6,362 nt of DNA, from contig DHOD01000143.1 of the NCBI GenBank assembly GCA_002407725.1, positions 38,888 to 45,249 on the forward strand. Reading direction: 5' to 3'. This DNA is from Christensenella sp. UBA5399 (GTDB lineage Bacteria; Bacillota; Clostridia; Christensenellales; Christensenellaceae). Below, in pieces: positions 5,846-6,362 of the stretch. The notes beneath the pieces are model-generated. The model saw nothing but the letters and a program-made list of their open reading frames with translations. It did no database searches and was not told the origin of the DNA. Made by a program: the position numbers and the translations under genes. Positions within the stretch are counted from its first letter, which is position 1, and each line of letters opens with the position of its first letter.

Positions 5846-6362
5846 TCAGCTGTTGCCTTTTATATAGGCCGTCTGCACCATCGACTGGTGCCGCGGGCAT
5901 TCCTTCGAGTTCTCATGCACCTTGCTCTGGTAAAAATGTATGCAATGGTGCCCGTCAAAATTATTGTCGCCAATCGTGCTGGAAAGGTGGGGCATACAGT
6001 TCATGGATGCGGCATATGTCACGCCGTCTATCGTCACCCAAATCGCACGCCTGTCCCATGTCCAACTGCCGCCCGTCGCTGCCTTCATATTTGCGGTATC
6101 ATCGGCCGAGACCGGCTCTACATCGGCATGGAACCACCCGCCAAAACGACGTGTATACCAGGACAATCCCGTTTCCACATCTGTGATTTTTGCCGTGCAG
6201 CCCTTATAGTATATATCCTGCATTTTATCCCACGACGTCAGGTACACCTCACCGTCAATCCCCATACGCTGGGCGTACGTGCACCGGATATCGTTATCGC
6301 CGTACAGCAGCTCCAGCGTCTTTGCGCCCGCGATGCCGTCCGCATCCAGGTCCGCAAATTTT
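5846..6362 (-). CDS. Peptidoglycan-binding domain protein with Cys/His C-terminal domain, 3' part
   Basis: The gene runs off the right edge; 171 residues are visible and reading stays open past the internal ATG at 6265. The first visible residues, DADGIAGAKTLELLYG, are the end of a PG_binding_1 repeat (family pattern DGivGpkT...L), so the protein probably acts at the cell wall. The remaining roughly 145 residues form a domain I know only as a recurrent, uncharacterised C-terminal module in clostridial wall proteins. Conserved-looking pieces, numbered from the Met at 6265, are ITDVETG (27-33), HADVEP (46-51), WTWDRRAIWVTIDG (69-81), NNFDGHHCIHFYQSKVH (101-117) and HQSMVQTA (126-133). Cys108 in GHHCIHF resembles the L,D-transpeptidase active site, but this is inference. 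Any signal peptide and further repeats lie outside the window. It is the most upstream visible gene of the operon. Confidence 0.82.
   Translation of the reverse strand, partial: KFADLDADGIAGAKTLELLYGDNDIRCTYAQRMGIDGEVYLTSWDKMQDIYYKGCTAKITDVETGLSWYTRRFGGWFHADVEPVSADDTANMKAATGGSWTWDRRAIWVTIDGVTYAASMNCMPHLSSTIGDNNFDGHHCIHFYQSKVHENSKECPRHQSMVQTAYIKGNS

Noticed and set aside
6263..6265. ATG as start of the peptidoglycan-binding protein
   Set aside because: The frame stays open to the window edge and encodes the end of a PG_binding_1 repeat before this Met, so it is internal.

Overview
The window looks like chromosomal core sequence from an anaerobic, Gram-positive-type bacterium of the Clostridia (Bacillota). 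The clues are the gene order obg-yhbY-nadD-yqeK-rsfS, strong GGAGG-type ribosome binding sites, a TM1266-type regulator (a family of [FeFe]-hydrogenase organisms), and a peptidoglycan-binding protein of a type common in Clostridia. GC content looks moderate, a little over half by eye. A finer placement, for example near Christensenellales, would be a guess.

Layout. At the left edge, on the + strand, is the 3' part of an HD-GYP domain gene (cyclic-di-GMP phosphodiesterase type), ending at 529. Everything else is one tightly packed minus-strand gene string, read from right to left. It starts with the 3' part of a peptidoglycan-binding-domain protein with an unusual Cys/His C-terminal domain (6362-5846). 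Then come a membrane-anchored S41 C-terminal processing protease (5832-4621), a TM1266-family ACT-like regulator (4621-4361), endonuclease III nth (4358-3726), the ribosome-assembly GTPase obg (3729-2464), the CRM-domain RNA-binding protein yhbY (2460-2167), nadD (2154-1492), the HD phosphohydrolase yqeK (1520-927) and the ribosomal silencing factor rsfS (917-552). Gaps are at most 13 nt. Four junctions overlap or nearly abut: a 1-nt TGATG, a 2-nt gap, a 4-nt ATGA and a 29-nt overlap. This suggests a single operon with translational coupling, whose promoter lies outside the window on the right. rsfS and the HD-GYP gene converge with about 22 nt between their stops. There is no intergenic stretch above 25 nt, and I see no RNA gene, CRISPR array or mobile element.

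Biology. The right part joins cell-envelope functions (peptidoglycan-binding protein, processing protease) to a housekeeping core: DNA base-excision repair (nth), large-subunit assembly and ribosome hibernation (obg, yhbY, rsfS), NAD synthesis (nadD) and dinucleotide alarmone turnover (yqeK). The core block is standard for Firmicutes. What is less usual is what lies upstream of obg: nth and a TM1266 homologue instead of the common rplU-rpmA pair.

No clearly new multi-gene system is present. The best lead is the C-terminal domain of the peptidoglycan-binding protein, whose GHHCIHF segment resembles the active-site motif of L,D-transpeptidases. Second is the divergent DIRDNMNG motif in the otherwise intact S41 protease.
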